This document shows positions 1-8,586 of a stretch of 64,000 nt of DNA, piece after piece. The notes under the pieces are model-generated. The model did not search any database and was not told the origin of the DNA. It saw only the letters and a list, made by a program, of their open reading frames with translations. The position numbers and the translations under genes are program-made. The DNA is from Deltaproteobacteria bacterium (lineage in GTDB: Bacteria > Desulfobacterota > Deferrisomatia > Deferrisomatales > JACRMM01), in assembly GCA_016214985.1 (NCBI GenBank), contig JACRMM010000002.1, forward strand, positions 44,488-108,487, in the 5' to 3' direction. How positions within the stretch are numbered: position 1 is the stretch's first letter; each line of letters starts with the position of its first letter.

Positions 1-1
1 G

Positions 2-247
2 GTGTCAGGGCGACTCGCCGCCAAGACTGACAAGAACACACCCCTCGCCGCCAGGAAGGCGAAGTCCGGCAAGGAGCAGACGCGCCGGGCCCAGGAGCGG
101 CTCAAGGCCAGCGGCTACGATCCGGGCCCGATCGACGGGGTGAACGGGCAGAAGATGAAAGCCGCACTGAAGAAGTATCAGAAGGACCGACGGCTGAAGC
201 TGACCGGGAACCTCGACGCCGCGACCACCGTTGCTCTCGGAATTTGA
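2..247 (+). CDS. Peptidoglycan-binding-domain protein, probably 5'-truncated by the window edge
   Basis: The last 50 or so residues form a PG_binding_1 fold: AQERLKASGYDPGPIDGVNG followed by a helix and TGNLDAATTVALGI, the usual two-helix repeat that binds cell-wall peptidoglycan. The first 30 residues are Lys/Ala-rich and low in complexity. A GTG at position 2 can serve as start, but the frame may continue upstream, so treat the N-terminus as unknown. No catalytic domain is visible in the part seen. It is convergent with the next gene. Confidence 0.6.
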   Translation: MSGRLAAKTDKNTPLAARKAKSGKEQTRRAQERLKASGYDPGPIDGVNGQKMKAALKKYQKDRRLKLTGNLDAATTVALGI

Positions 248-383
248 TAGGCCAAAGCAGAAGACAGGACCCGAACTTCGGCAAGAAAGCCGCCGTGACC
301 TTCGGCCACGGATAACCTTGGCCCACGCCGACGATTCCTGAATCGACCTCTTCGCCGGCGTCAATCCCGCCGGTGCTCTCTTC

Positions 384-1514
384 CTACCCGACGACCTCCA
401 GGTCGTACGCACAGCGGCCCAGCCCCAACTTCTCCGCTTCCCGCAGCAGCAGACGCCCGTCCTTGCGGTGGAGCAGGCTGAAGAGGTCCCACCCCTCCTT
501 GGGCGTCACGGACGCGGCCCTCGATTCGGGGAGGGGCACGGTCCGGGAGAGGAGGTCGAGCGTCGCCGTGTCGATGGCGACGGGGTCGTCCGAGATCAGG
601 ATCCCCTGGTCCTGGGCGATCGGGGGGTCGGCCAGGGGCATGCAGTCGCACTCCGGCTGCATCTCCAGGAGGAAGCTCACGTACACGACGCGCTTCGGCT
701 CGAAGGTGGACAACACCGCCCGCGCGCCCTCGGCCACCGCGCGCATGAACTGCTCATGGGTGGTGGGCACCGAGATCGCCTCCACCGGGCAGATGCGCGC
801 GCACCTGCCGCACCGCCAGCACTTCTTCTTGTCCACGGTGTACACGTCGTCGGGGAAGGTGATGCACTCCGCCGGGCAGACGTTCATGCAGTCCTGGCAC
901 AGGATGCACTTCTCGGCGTCCCACTCCATCAGGTCACCCATGAGAAAGTGCATCTTGCCCCGCCCCTGGTGCCAGTCGCCGCCGCGGGGATGGTTGGAGA
1001 TGCCGCCCATGGACACGTTCTTGAGCGCCCCGCCGAGGACCGCCTGGATGTGGCCCTTGACGTGGGTGAGCACGACCATCGCCGTGGCGTCGTGGATGGC
1101 CGACGCGATGGCCATCTCGCCGAGCGTCTCTCCCGCGTGGACCTTGATCGAGTCGTTGCCGAACATGCCGTCGGCGATGACGACCGGGGCACCCAGAGTG
1201 AGGTGCGTGTAGCCGGCCTCCATCGCCACGTTCAGATACTCGCAGGCGGGGATCCGCGCGGAGTCGGTCACGAAGGGGACCGCGGGGACGCGTTTGACCG
1301 CGTCGACGGCGGCCCGGACGAAGGCTGGGCGGATGGTGCGGAACGCACCCCGGTTGCCGAGGTGCATCTTGACGGGAACCACCGAGTCTCGCGGAACGTA
1401 GGCGGCGAGGTCGAAGTCCTTGAGGAAGCTCTCGAACTTCCCCATGAGCCCGGAGCCGTAGGAGAAGGTCTTCGAGTGCGGAAGAAGATGGTAGACCTTG
1501 GGGTTCTCTGACAC
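384..1514 (-). CDS. DUF362 domain protein with two [4Fe-4S] ferredoxin motifs
   Basis: A 376-aa protein of the DUF362 family. Two cysteine sets, CILCQDCMNVCP and CWRCGRCARICP, lie near residues 205-245 and should hold two [4Fe-4S] clusters. They are inserted in the DUF362 core, which begins with the typical VPVKMHLGNRG near residue 48 and ends with an SDDPVAIDTATLDLL segment. No signal peptide is seen. DUF362 ferredoxin proteins are common in anaerobes, often near oxidoreductases, and their role is unresolved. It sits 48 bp downstream of the aldehyde:ferredoxin oxidoreductase gene on the same strand, so an electron-transfer link is a reasonable inference. Confidence 0.85.
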   Translation of the reverse strand: MSENPKVYHLLPHSKTFSYGSGLMGKFESFLKDFDLAAYVPRDSVVPVKMHLGNRGAFRTIRPAFVRAAVDAVKRVPAVPFVTDSARIPACEYLNVAMEAGYTHLTLGAPVVIADGMFGNDSIKVHAGETLGEMAIASAIHDATAMVVLTHVKGHIQAVLGGALKNVSMGGISNHPRGGDWHQGRGKMHFLMGDLMEWDAEKCILCQDCMNVCPAECITFPDDVYTVDKKKCWRCGRCARICPVEAISVPTTHEQFMRAVAEGARAVLSTFEPKRVVYVSFLLEMQPECDCMPLADPPIAQDQGILISDDPVAIDTATLDLLSRTVPLPESRAASVTPKEGWDLFSLLHRKDGRLLLREAEKLGLGRCAYDLEVVG

Positions 1515-1562
1515 CGTGCACCTCCCGTTCAGGCGACCCCGCCATGGCGGTTGCCGCGACGT

Positions 1563-3452
1563 CTAGAACGTGACAGCCAGCTCCGCCCGCTTCTCGCTCC
1601 GGATCGGACCCTCGGGCGACCAGCCCCGCTCGTCGTAGTACTCGTCGACGAGGAACTCGGCCGCTTCCTTGCCGAGCGGCGGCCGGACCCCGCCCGCGAC
1701 CGCGAGCGCCTCGTCCACGAACTTCGGCGGCGCGCGGTCGTCGGCGCGGGTGGCGCCTTCCCGGAGGTTGAAGGCTCTCTTGGCGTTGAGCCCCCGCTCG
1801 CCGGCCCGGAGCAGGTCGGCGGCGGTCAGCTCGAGCCCGGTCAGCGCGCGGTAGAGGTCCACCCACACACGCGTGTCGATGCGCTGGTACATGGCAAACG
1901 TGCACACGCCCAGGCCGTCCATGGCGTAGCTGAAGTCCTCGACCCATTTGGTCAGGCGAGCCACGTTGTAGCCGATGGGGCCCTGGGTCACCCGCTCGGT
2001 CGCATCCGGCGGGAACCCGTTCTTTTCGGCGAACTTGCGCGTGCGCGCCCGCATCTTCTCCGGGTCGCCGCCGAGCATCGTGAAGCTGACCATGCTCCCG
2101 TGCCCGCCCCGGGGGTTGACGATCTGACTGAAGGCGTCGCAGGAGAGCACCGCGCGCGGATCCAGCATGACCCCCATGCCCTTCACCTCGACGGCCGACG
2201 ACGCGAATCCGAGGCGGCCGACCACGCCCCGGAGACCCTGGGCGAAGGCCTCGCCGAGCCCCTCCCTTCGGATCATCTTCTCCAGCATCCGCGCGGCCGT
2301 GTCCCCGGACCCGGTCCGGAAGTCGAGTCCGTCCGTCCGGTCGACCCCCACGAGCCCCTTTTCCTGGAGCTCGGCGACGAAGGCGTACATGTCCGCGAAG
2401 TCGTACCAGTCGATCCCCATCCGGTTGCAGGTGCGGGCCAGGGACACGACATCGTCCCAGTTGCGGATGCCGCAGTAGTTGCCGAGGCTCTGCACCACGG
2501 AGTTCATGCACCCGACCGTCACCCCTTCCCCGGCGTGCGCCCCCGTCTTCGGACGAATGTAGTGCTTGCAGCCGACGGGACACCCCATGCAGGCCACATC
2601 GCCCTGCTTGAAGTCACGGAGGAACGCGTCGAGGGAGAAGTCGTCCTTCGCCTCCGCGGACGCGGTCTCCCGGAAGTTTCGCGCCGGGATGACACCCAGC
2701 TTGGTCATGACGTCGAGGCTGATCAGGGTCCCGGCCCGGCGCCACTCGTCCAGGGCCGGCTGGGCCCGAAACTGGCCGAAGGCTTCGTCGACGAGGCTCG
2801 CGAACCGCGCCGGGTCGGAGACCGCGATGCCCTTCGTCCCGCGAACCGCGATGGCCTTCAAGTTCTTCGACCCCATGACCGCGCCCGAGCCGCCGCGCGC
2901 ATACGCCGTGCACTGGTCCACGACAATGCCCGCATTGGCGAGGAGGTTTTCCCCCGCCGGGCCGATGGCCATGACCATGAGATCTCCGCCCTCTTCGTCC
3001 CAGAGGGCCTCCGCAGTCTCGAAGGTGTCCTTCCCCCACAGGTGCGTCGCATCGCGAAGCTCGACCCGGTCGTCACGGATGAGCAGCACCGACGGGCGCT
3101 CGGCCCGGCCCTTGACGACGAGGTGGTCGTAGCCCGCGAACTTCAGCATCCCGAGGTGCCCGCCGCCGCTCGAGCCCAGCCATCCGGTCAGGGGCGAGCG
3201 ATAGGTGACGTTGGACTTCCCGGAGCCGGGAATCAGGGTCCCGACGAACGGTCCGCTCCCGAAGAGGAGCGCGTTGTCCGGCGACAGCGCCGCCGCGCCC
3301 GGCGGGATCAGGTCGCCGGCGAGCCGAGCATTGATGCACCCGCCCCCGAGAAACTCCTGGCGGAGATGGGGCGCCAACGGCTCGCTCCTCGATGCTCCGG
3401 CGCTCAGGTCGACGTGAAGGATCTGCCCAGTGTATCCGCCGCTCTTGGCCAT
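1563..3452 (-). CDS. Aldehyde:ferredoxin oxidoreductase (AOR family)
   Basis: A 629-aa AOR-family enzyme. Family members oxidise an aldehyde to the acid (or run the reverse) with a tungsto- or molybdo-bispterin cofactor and one [4Fe-4S] cluster, passing electrons to ferredoxin. The N-terminal domain is typical (GGYTGQILHVDLS, then GSGKSNVTYRSPLTGWLG and GGHLGMLKFAGYDHLVVKG). A CMGCPVGCKHY cluster motif lies near residue 290. The ATG at 3452 has a GAGGAG Shine-Dalgarno 5 nt upstream; longer readings into the ferredoxin gene are not justified. It is 11 bp downstream of a two-cluster ferredoxin, a classic AOR arrangement. The physiological aldehyde is unknown. Confidence 0.93.
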   Translation of the reverse strand: MAKSGGYTGQILHVDLSAGASRSEPLAPHLRQEFLGGGCINARLAGDLIPPGAAALSPDNALLFGSGPFVGTLIPGSGKSNVTYRSPLTGWLGSSGGGHLGMLKFAGYDHLVVKGRAERPSVLLIRDDRVELRDATHLWGKDTFETAEALWDEEGGDLMVMAIGPAGENLLANAGIVVDQCTAYARGGSGAVMGSKNLKAIAVRGTKGIAVSDPARFASLVDEAFGQFRAQPALDEWRRAGTLISLDVMTKLGVIPARNFRETASAEAKDDFSLDAFLRDFKQGDVACMGCPVGCKHYIRPKTGAHAGEGVTVGCMNSVVQSLGNYCGIRNWDDVVSLARTCNRMGIDWYDFADMYAFVAELQEKGLVGVDRTDGLDFRTGSGDTAARMLEKMIRREGLGEAFAQGLRGVVGRLGFASSAVEVKGMGVMLDPRAVLSCDAFSQIVNPRGGHGSMVSFTMLGGDPEKMRARTRKFAEKNGFPPDATERVTQGPIGYNVARLTKWVEDFSYAMDGLGVCTFAMYQRIDTRVWVDLYRALTGLELTAADLLRAGERGLNAKRAFNLREGATRADDRAPPKFVDEALAVAGGVRPPLGKEAAEFLVDEYYDERGWSPEGPIRSEKRAELAVTF

Positions 3453-3463
3453 GACTCGTCTCC

Positions 3464-3688
3464 TCACGCTTCCGCGAGAACGCCATACTCGCAGTATGGG
3501 ACACAGGTGCCGCATCCGGTGCAGTCCTCCAGCACCTGCGGGGAAAACGAGTTCTCGCCCCGGACGCGGTCGATCCGGATGCTCGCCGCCGCCAGGCTGA
3601 ACTCCCGCTCCCCCGTGTTGTAGAACGAGCAGGCGAGAGCGCACAACCGACACCCGGAGCACTGTTCTGGAGCCGCCACCTGGATCAT
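3464..3688 (-). CDS. Two-cluster 4Fe-4S ferredoxin, AOR electron partner
   Basis: A 74-aa protein with eight cysteines in two sets: CSGCRLCALAC near residues 10-20 and CTGCGTCVPYC near residues 56-66. Together they should hold two [4Fe-4S] clusters. The middle (REFSLAAASIRIDRV) resembles the HycB/DMSO-reductase-type iron-sulfur subunits more than small clostridial ferredoxins. Its stop is 11 bp from the AOR start, so the two are almost certainly co-transcribed and this protein probably relays electrons for the AOR. Confidence 0.9.
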   Translation of the reverse strand: MIQVAAPEQCSGCRLCALACSFYNTGEREFSLAAASIRIDRVRGENSFSPQVLEDCTGCGTCVPYCEYGVLAEA

Positions 3689-3784
3689 CTTCCGTCCTCC
3701 CGTCGCCGCGGTTGAAGGGACACCGGAGACCTCCGGCCTCGCCCGAGGGCGCCGCGCCCGGCTCGAATCGCCGAGGCGCAGCGA

Positions 3785-4291
3785 TCAGTCCATGGCACAG
3801 ATCGCCCTGGAGTGCTCGTCCATCCGGCACGTGTCGTGGCGGAGCCGGCCTTGCTCGAAGAGCTTCTTCTCCTCCTCCGTCTCCAGGATCAGCGGTGGGA
3901 CGGTCTTGGTCGTGCCCTCGTCATCGATCGCCACGAAGAGGAAGTACGACGAGAGCGCTTCGAACTCCTTCTCGTGCAGCACGTCCTCGGCCATGACCTT
4001 CACCTGGACCTCCATCGTGGACCGACTGACGTACGTGAGCCGGGCCTGCGCGGTCACGAAGTTCCCCACGCGGATCGGCCGGAGGAAGTCGAGGCCCTCG
4101 ATCCGCAGCGTCACGACCGGGGAGTGGGCGTGACGAAGCGCGGCGAGGCCCGCCGCGGTGTCCATGAGCTTGATGATCTCGCCTCCGTGGGCCCAGACCC
4201 CGGCCGGCCCGGTTTGGGTCGGCAAGACCACCTGGGACATGGTGACGAGGGAGTGAGCTACCGTGCGCCCTTCCGGTGTCTGATCGGTCAT
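3785..4291 (-). CDS. Acyl-CoA thioesterase, hot-dog fold (BACH/YciA type)
   Basis: A 168-aa single hot-dog domain of the acyl-CoA hydrolase family, which cleaves acyl-CoA to free acid and CoA. The landmarks are an N-terminal MSQVVLPTQTGPAGVWAHGG (bacterial homologues typically read xxGGxxM here), a VTLRIEGLDFLRPIRVGN strand and a STMEVQVKVMAED strand. The ATG at 4291 is preceded by AAGGAGAAG and is preferred over an upstream ATG at 4330. It may recycle CoA or relieve acyl-CoA build-up. Chain-length specificity cannot be read from the sequence. Confidence 0.85.
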   Translation of the reverse strand: MTDQTPEGRTVAHSLVTMSQVVLPTQTGPAGVWAHGGEIIKLMDTAAGLAALRHAHSPVVTLRIEGLDFLRPIRVGNFVTAQARLTYVSRSTMEVQVKVMAEDVLHEKEFEALSSYFLFVAIDDEGTTKTVPPLILETEEEKKLFEQGRLRHDTCRMDEHSRAICAMD

Positions 4292-4348
4292 TTCACTTCT
4301 CCTTTCCCTGGAAGCCCGGCCGTCCTGCACCGTGCTCCGCTCGCGAGG

Positions 4349-5008
4349 CTACACGTCATCCCAGGCGAACGAGCCGTCGAGAAACGGGTTCTCCACGCGC
4401 TCGCGGCCGATGGTGGACGTCGGCGTGTCGCCGTAGTTGTGGCCCGGGTAGACGGTCGTCTCGTCCGGCAGGCACAGGAGCCGGTCCGTGATCGAGGCCA
4501 CCAACTCGGAGGCGGACGCCCGGGGACCGTCGGTGCGCCCCACAGAGCCCACGAAGAGCGTGTCTCCGGTCACGCACAGCCCGAGCGGCTCGTGATACAG
4601 GCAGATCCCTCCCGGGGTGTGCCCGGGCGTGTGGATCACGCGCCACTCATGGGGTCCGACCCGCAGCACGTCACCGTCGCGCACCGTGCGGTCGGCCGGC
4701 GGGGACTTCCGGGCACCAAACATCCGAAGCCATACCTCCCCAATCTTGCTCAGGTAGGAGGCCTCTTCTTCGTGGATGACGATCGACGCTCCCGTCTTCT
4801 CCTTCATCTCTGCGTTGCCCATCACATGGTCCACGTGCCCGTGCGTGTTGACGATCGTCCGGATCGTCATCCCGTTGTCCGCGGCCACGCGAATCAAGAA
4901 GTCGACGTCGTCGGCCGGATCGACCACCAGGGCCTCCCCAGACGCAGGGTCTCCGATGAGATACGCCATGACGGCGTGATCACCGACCTCAAGCTGCCGG
5001 AAGAACAT
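4349..5008 (-). CDS. MBL-fold hydrolase, glyoxalase II / persulfide dioxygenase-like
   Basis: A 219-aa metallo-beta-lactamase-fold protein of the small glyoxalase-II-like group. The metal motif is THGHVDHVMGN (HxHxDH) near residue 55, with the downstream histidine in HTPGHTPGG near residue 128 and an aspartate in VTGDTLFVGSVG. The C-terminus has a PGHNYG motif, usual in persulfide dioxygenases and thioesterase-like members. The start codon overlaps the end of the preceding MBL gene by 20 bp, so the pair is translationally coupled. Substrate is not assigned. Confidence 0.85.
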   Translation of the reverse strand: MFFRQLEVGDHAVMAYLIGDPASGEALVVDPADDVDFLIRVAADNGMTIRTIVNTHGHVDHVMGNAEMKEKTGASIVIHEEEASYLSKIGEVWLRMFGARKSPPADRTVRDGDVLRVGPHEWRVIHTPGHTPGGICLYHEPLGLCVTGDTLFVGSVGRTDGPRASASELVASITDRLLCLPDETTVYPGHNYGDTPTSTIGRERVENPFLDGSFAWDDV

Positions 5009-5894
5009 GGTTGCGTTCCTTTCGTTCCAGGTAGTTCAGGATGCCGGCCACGCTCAGGCCGAACGAGAAGAACTGCGACGGATAGTGCCTCAGCTCGGGA
5101 AGGGCGGTGAGGAAGAGTTCGATCACCTCCTCGACGCTGGCCTGTCGGTGGGCGCTCCGGATCCCCTCGACGGTCCGCACCCACAGGTCGTGCTTGGCCT
5201 TGAGCTCATCGAAGAAGCTCTCGCCCTCCAGCCGGTAGGGACCGTTGTGGGCGAAGTAGATCGTCTTCGGGTGCAGCGCCCGGATCTCGTCGATCGTGCG
5301 CTTGGCCTGCTCCGGGTCGTAGTCGGACGGGGGGGAGAGCACCAGGTTCGGGAGCCCCTCGTATCGGCTCCCAAGCGCATCGCCCGAGAACAACGCACCG
5401 GAGGCCTCGTCGTGGAGGACCACGTGGTGCTTCGCGTGACCCGGTGCGTCGAGCACCCGGAGCACCACGGAGCCGAGGTCGATGGTGTCGGCTCCTCTCA
5501 GGGGCTGGATCAGGCTCTCCGGGCTCACAGCGTGGAGAAATCCAACCCGGTCGAAGCGCGAGCCATAGGCCTTCCGCACGCCCTCGTTCAACCGCTCCGG
5601 CGCGTGCAGGTGCGCCGCCCCCTTCTCGTGCACGTAGATCTTCAGTTCAGGGTTGTCCTCCACGAGGTAGCCGGCCCCGCCGGCGTGGTCCGCGTGCACG
5701 TGCGTGAGGACCACGGCGTCGAGGTCGGACGCGTTCAGGCCGAGGCGCCCCAGTCCCTGGCGCAGGTCCGGGGCATCCGCCGGGAGGCCGCTGTCGATCA
5801 GCACCGTGCGCTCACCGCGAACGAGATAGCAGGCGCGGACATCCTCGAGGAGGATCCGGACCACCCGGGAATCCATCGTCTCCACCTTGACCAT
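4989..5894 (-). CDS. MBL-fold metallohydrolase
   Basis: A 301-aa metallo-beta-lactamase-fold protein. The HxHxDH motif is THVHADHAGG near residue 65, followed by a histidine in DAPGHAKHH and an aspartate in FSGDALG. The C-terminal ~100 residues are helical, as in larger MBL proteins that act on thioesters or lactones. The start chosen is the ATG at 5894, which matches where MBL homology begins; upstream in-frame codons give low-complexity Arg-rich sequence. It overlaps the next MBL gene by 20 bp. No specific substrate can be named. Confidence 0.8.
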   Translation of the reverse strand: MVKVETMDSRVVRILLEDVRACYLVRGERTVLIDSGLPADAPDLRQGLGRLGLNASDLDAVVLTHVHADHAGGAGYLVEDNPELKIYVHEKGAAHLHAPERLNEGVRKAYGSRFDRVGFLHAVSPESLIQPLRGADTIDLGSVVLRVLDAPGHAKHHVVLHDEASGALFSGDALGSRYEGLPNLVLSPPSDYDPEQAKRTIDEIRALHPKTIYFAHNGPYRLEGESFFDELKAKHDLWVRTVEGIRSAHRQASVEEVIELFLTALPELRHYPSQFFSFGLSVAGILNYLERKERNHVLPAA

Positions 5895-6049
5895 CTTCCG
5901 CGCTCCCTCCTCGATCCAAAGACTGCGTCGTTCCGAAACCCGGCCCTGGTCCGCCTCCAGTACACTTGTCCGCTCCGTCGGCACCTCCGCCAACCGGAGC
6001 GCGCTCCGTCGCCCTTCCCAACTGGCATGGCGTTTGCTACGTCGGGCTG

Positions 6050-7426
6050 ATGGGGGATCCCTTTGAACGGCACTCCACCTCACCCGCGCGCCCGAGGACA
6101 CTTCGTGACCCGACGCTCCTCGCCCGGCCACCGGCAGGACGATCGAAACCTCCCTCCACCCCCGCGGCACCGGACGGCCCCCAGGGCCGGCCGCACACCG
6201 GGCGGCCTCCCGTGAGCCGGTGGAAGGAGGGCCTGAGGGCGACGGTGATCCTGTGCTTCTGGGCGAACGTCCTCGCGGCCCTCGTTCGCATCAACATCTC
6301 GATCGCCGCCCCTTTGATGATCCGCAGCTTCGGCTGGGACGACGCGCAGATGGGGGTCGTGTTCTCCTCCTTCTTCCTCGGTTACGTCCTCTTCATGATC
6401 CCGGGTGGGGTCCTGGCCGACCGCTTCGGTGCCCGCCGAGTTCTCGCCTGGGGGGTGGGTCTGTGGTCCGCCTTCTCCATGGTCACGGCGGGCTGCAGCA
6501 CCATCGGGCCCCTGCTCGTCCTCCGGTTCCTCACCGGTGCGTGCCAGGCCGTGAACTTCCCGTGCATGAACAACCTCATCGCGACCCAGGTTCCGCTCGA
6601 GGATCGGGCCAAGGTGCAGGGCTTCGTGCTCTCCGGCATGATGCTCAGCTCCGTCATCGGGCTTCCGACCGGCTCGTGGATCGTCAAGGCCTGGGGCTGG
6701 CCTGCCATCTTCCTCGCCTTCGGGGGTGCCGGTGCGCCCTGGCTGTGGGCGTGGCTCCGCCGCGCCCCCCCCGGCGATTCCGTCTCCCACCCCGCCCTGC
6801 GCCCTGCGAAGCCGCCGATCCCCTGGAGGGTCTTCTTCACCCACCGGTCCACCCTCGGCCTCACCCTCTCCTACTTCTCCCACAACTACGCGAGCTACTT
6901 CCTCTTGTCGTGGCTTCCCACCTACCTGATCCAGGCCCGGGGCTTCTCCGTCTCCGCCATGGGATTCGCGGCTGCCCTGCCGGCGCTCGCCTCTCTCGTC
7001 TCCATGAACGCCTCTGGCTGGGTCTCCGATCACCTCGTGCAGAGCGGTGCGTCGCGGCAGTTTGCCCGCAAGCTCCTCCTTTGCGGCGGAATGGCCGGTT
7101 CTGGGCTCTTTCTGCTGACCCTCCTCTGGCTATCCAACCCGTACGCTGCGGTGGTTGCGATCGTCCTCTCGGGGGCGAGTCGTTCCCTCGCGACCCCCGC
7201 CTACTGGACCCTGTCCATGGACATGGCCCCTCGGCACGCCGGCATCCTCTCGTCGATCATGAACACCTCGGGCAACCTCGCCGGGGTGGTCGCCCCAGCG
7301 GTGACCGGCTTCCTCCTCTCCAGCACCGGCAGCTGGACGGTTCCCATCGCGGCGGCCGCGCTGATCTCCGTCACCGGCGCGCTTGTCGCGCTGCCCACCG
7401 TGAGAGCCGACGAGGTCGCGCCCTGA
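6050..7426 (+). CDS. MFS transporter, probable organic-anion symporter
   Basis: A major facilitator superfamily permease of about 458 aa. The A-motif-like loop GGVLADRFGARRVLAWG follows TM2, and about 12 hydrophobic helices can be counted from residue 60 onward. The pattern (FFLGYVLFMIPGG; a second-half loop after a long central linker) resembles the anion:cation symporter family, which takes up small organic anions. The start is uncertain: the ATG at 6050 gives a Pro/Arg-rich 50-residue lead before the first helix, and a GTG near 6211 would fit the family better. It is divergent from the MBL pair. Confidence 0.8.
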   Translation: MGDPFERHSTSPARPRTLRDPTLLARPPAGRSKPPSTPAAPDGPQGRPHTGRPPVSRWKEGLRATVILCFWANVLAALVRINISIAAPLMIRSFGWDDAQMGVVFSSFFLGYVLFMIPGGVLADRFGARRVLAWGVGLWSAFSMVTAGCSTIGPLLVLRFLTGACQAVNFPCMNNLIATQVPLEDRAKVQGFVLSGMMLSSVIGLPTGSWIVKAWGWPAIFLAFGGAGAPWLWAWLRRAPPGDSVSHPALRPAKPPIPWRVFFTHRSTLGLTLSYFSHNYASYFLLSWLPTYLIQARGFSVSAMGFAAALPALASLVSMNASGWVSDHLVQSGASRQFARKLLLCGGMAGSGLFLLTLLWLSNPYAAVVAIVLSGASRSLATPAYWTLSMDMAPRHAGILSSIMNTSGNLAGVVAPAVTGFLLSSTGSWTVPIAAAALISVTGALVALPTVRADEVAP

Positions 7427-7557
7427 CTCGAGCCCGGCACGGGGCGTCGCGTTGGTGGGCGAGAGCAGCGGAGCGCGGCGCGGCATCGACCAAGCCTCGA
7501 ATCTCGCATCGCGCCGCGCGGAGTCGGTCTCGGCCGCCGACGCGTCTGTTGCGTGCG

Positions 7558-8490
7558 TCAACGGCATCGAGCGCCGCATGGCTCTCCGAACCGCCCGCGG
7601 TTCTCCCACCATACCCGGGTCCGGCCCCCGACGCGCCGGCCGACAACGTCGTCGAGCCAGGCCACCGCTTCCCACAGGCGCCCCAGGTCGACACCGGTCT
7701 CGAACCCCATCTTGTGGGCCAGGAAGACCAAGTCTTCGGTGGCCAGATTGCCGGCTGCGCCAGCCGCGAAGGGGCAGCCGCCCAGGCCCCCGATGCTGGC
7801 GTCCACGGTGCGGACACCCGCCGCGATGGCGGCCGCCGCGTTGGCCAGGCCGAGCGCCTGGGTGTCGTGGAGGTGCACGGCGAGCCGGTCCATTCCCAGC
7901 CTGCGCCCCAGGTCCTCGAGCAGGCGGCCGACCTCGAGCGGCTCGGCGTGCCCGACCGAGTCGGCGATCGCGAGCTCGTCCGGCCCCGCCTCCCAGATCC
8001 GCTCCGCCAGGGCCGTCGCCCTCCCCGCCGGGACCGGCCCCTCGTAGGGGCACGCCCAGGCGGCCGAGAGGTACGCTCGGGTCCGAACGCCGTCGCGACG
8101 CGCCCGCTCGAGCAGCCGCCGACCCACGCCCAGCCCCCCCTCGACGCCGATCCGGCTGTTGCGCCGGCTCAAGGATTCGCTGGCGATCACCACCACGGCG
8201 ACCGAGCGGCACCCCGCGGCGATCGCGCGATCGTAGCCCAGCTCCGAGAGGACCAGGGCAGAGAAGCGCCCGTCGGGCCAGGCGAGCGCAGCTCCCCGCG
8301 TCACCTCGGCGGCGTCGGCCATCTGGGGCATGGCCTTGGGGCTGACGAAGCTCGTGGCCTCCATGCGCCGCAGGCCGGCCCCCACGAGCCGAGCGATCAG
8401 CGCGAGCTTCTGGTCCGTCGCGAGAACCGCGGTCTCGTTCTGCAGGCCGTCGCGGGGCCCCACTTCGTAGACATCGATGCGCTCGGCCAC
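7558..8490 (-). CDS. Hydroxymethylglutaryl-CoA lyase
   Basis: A 310-aa DRE-TIM metallolyase. HMG-CoA lyase cleaves 3-hydroxy-3-methylglutaryl-CoA to acetoacetate and acetyl-CoA. All the diagnostic parts are here: GPRDGLQNE near residue 12, the metal ligands in VHLHDTQALG near residue 205, and the lid cysteine in GGLGGCPFA near residue 236, followed by GNLATEDLV. Length is normal for the family. It contrasts with the second HMGL-like gene at 51406, which has lost that cysteine. This suggests leucine or isovalerate-type degradation, or ketogenesis, in the host. Confidence 0.92.
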   Translation of the reverse strand: MAERIDVYEVGPRDGLQNETAVLATDQKLALIARLVGAGLRRMEATSFVSPKAMPQMADAAEVTRGAALAWPDGRFSALVLSELGYDRAIAAGCRSVAVVVIASESLSRRNSRIGVEGGLGVGRRLLERARRDGVRTRAYLSAAWACPYEGPVPAGRATALAERIWEAGPDELAIADSVGHAEPLEVGRLLEDLGRRLGMDRLAVHLHDTQALGLANAAAAIAAGVRTVDASIGGLGGCPFAAGAAGNLATEDLVFLAHKMGFETGVDLGRLWEAVAWLDDVVGRRVGGRTRVWWENRGRFGEPCGARCR

Positions 8491-8586
8491 CGAGTGGCGC
8501 CTCCCTCGTCCCTTGTACCCTGCAGCCGCTCCGGTCGGCCGCCCGCCAATGGGGCCACCTTCCGGCGCTCTTCTGGCCGGAACGGC

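Noticed and set aside
354..374. CCGGCG / CGCCGG inverted repeat after the DUF362 gene as a terminator
   Set aside because: Only 6 bp of stem and no T-run; too weak to annotate.
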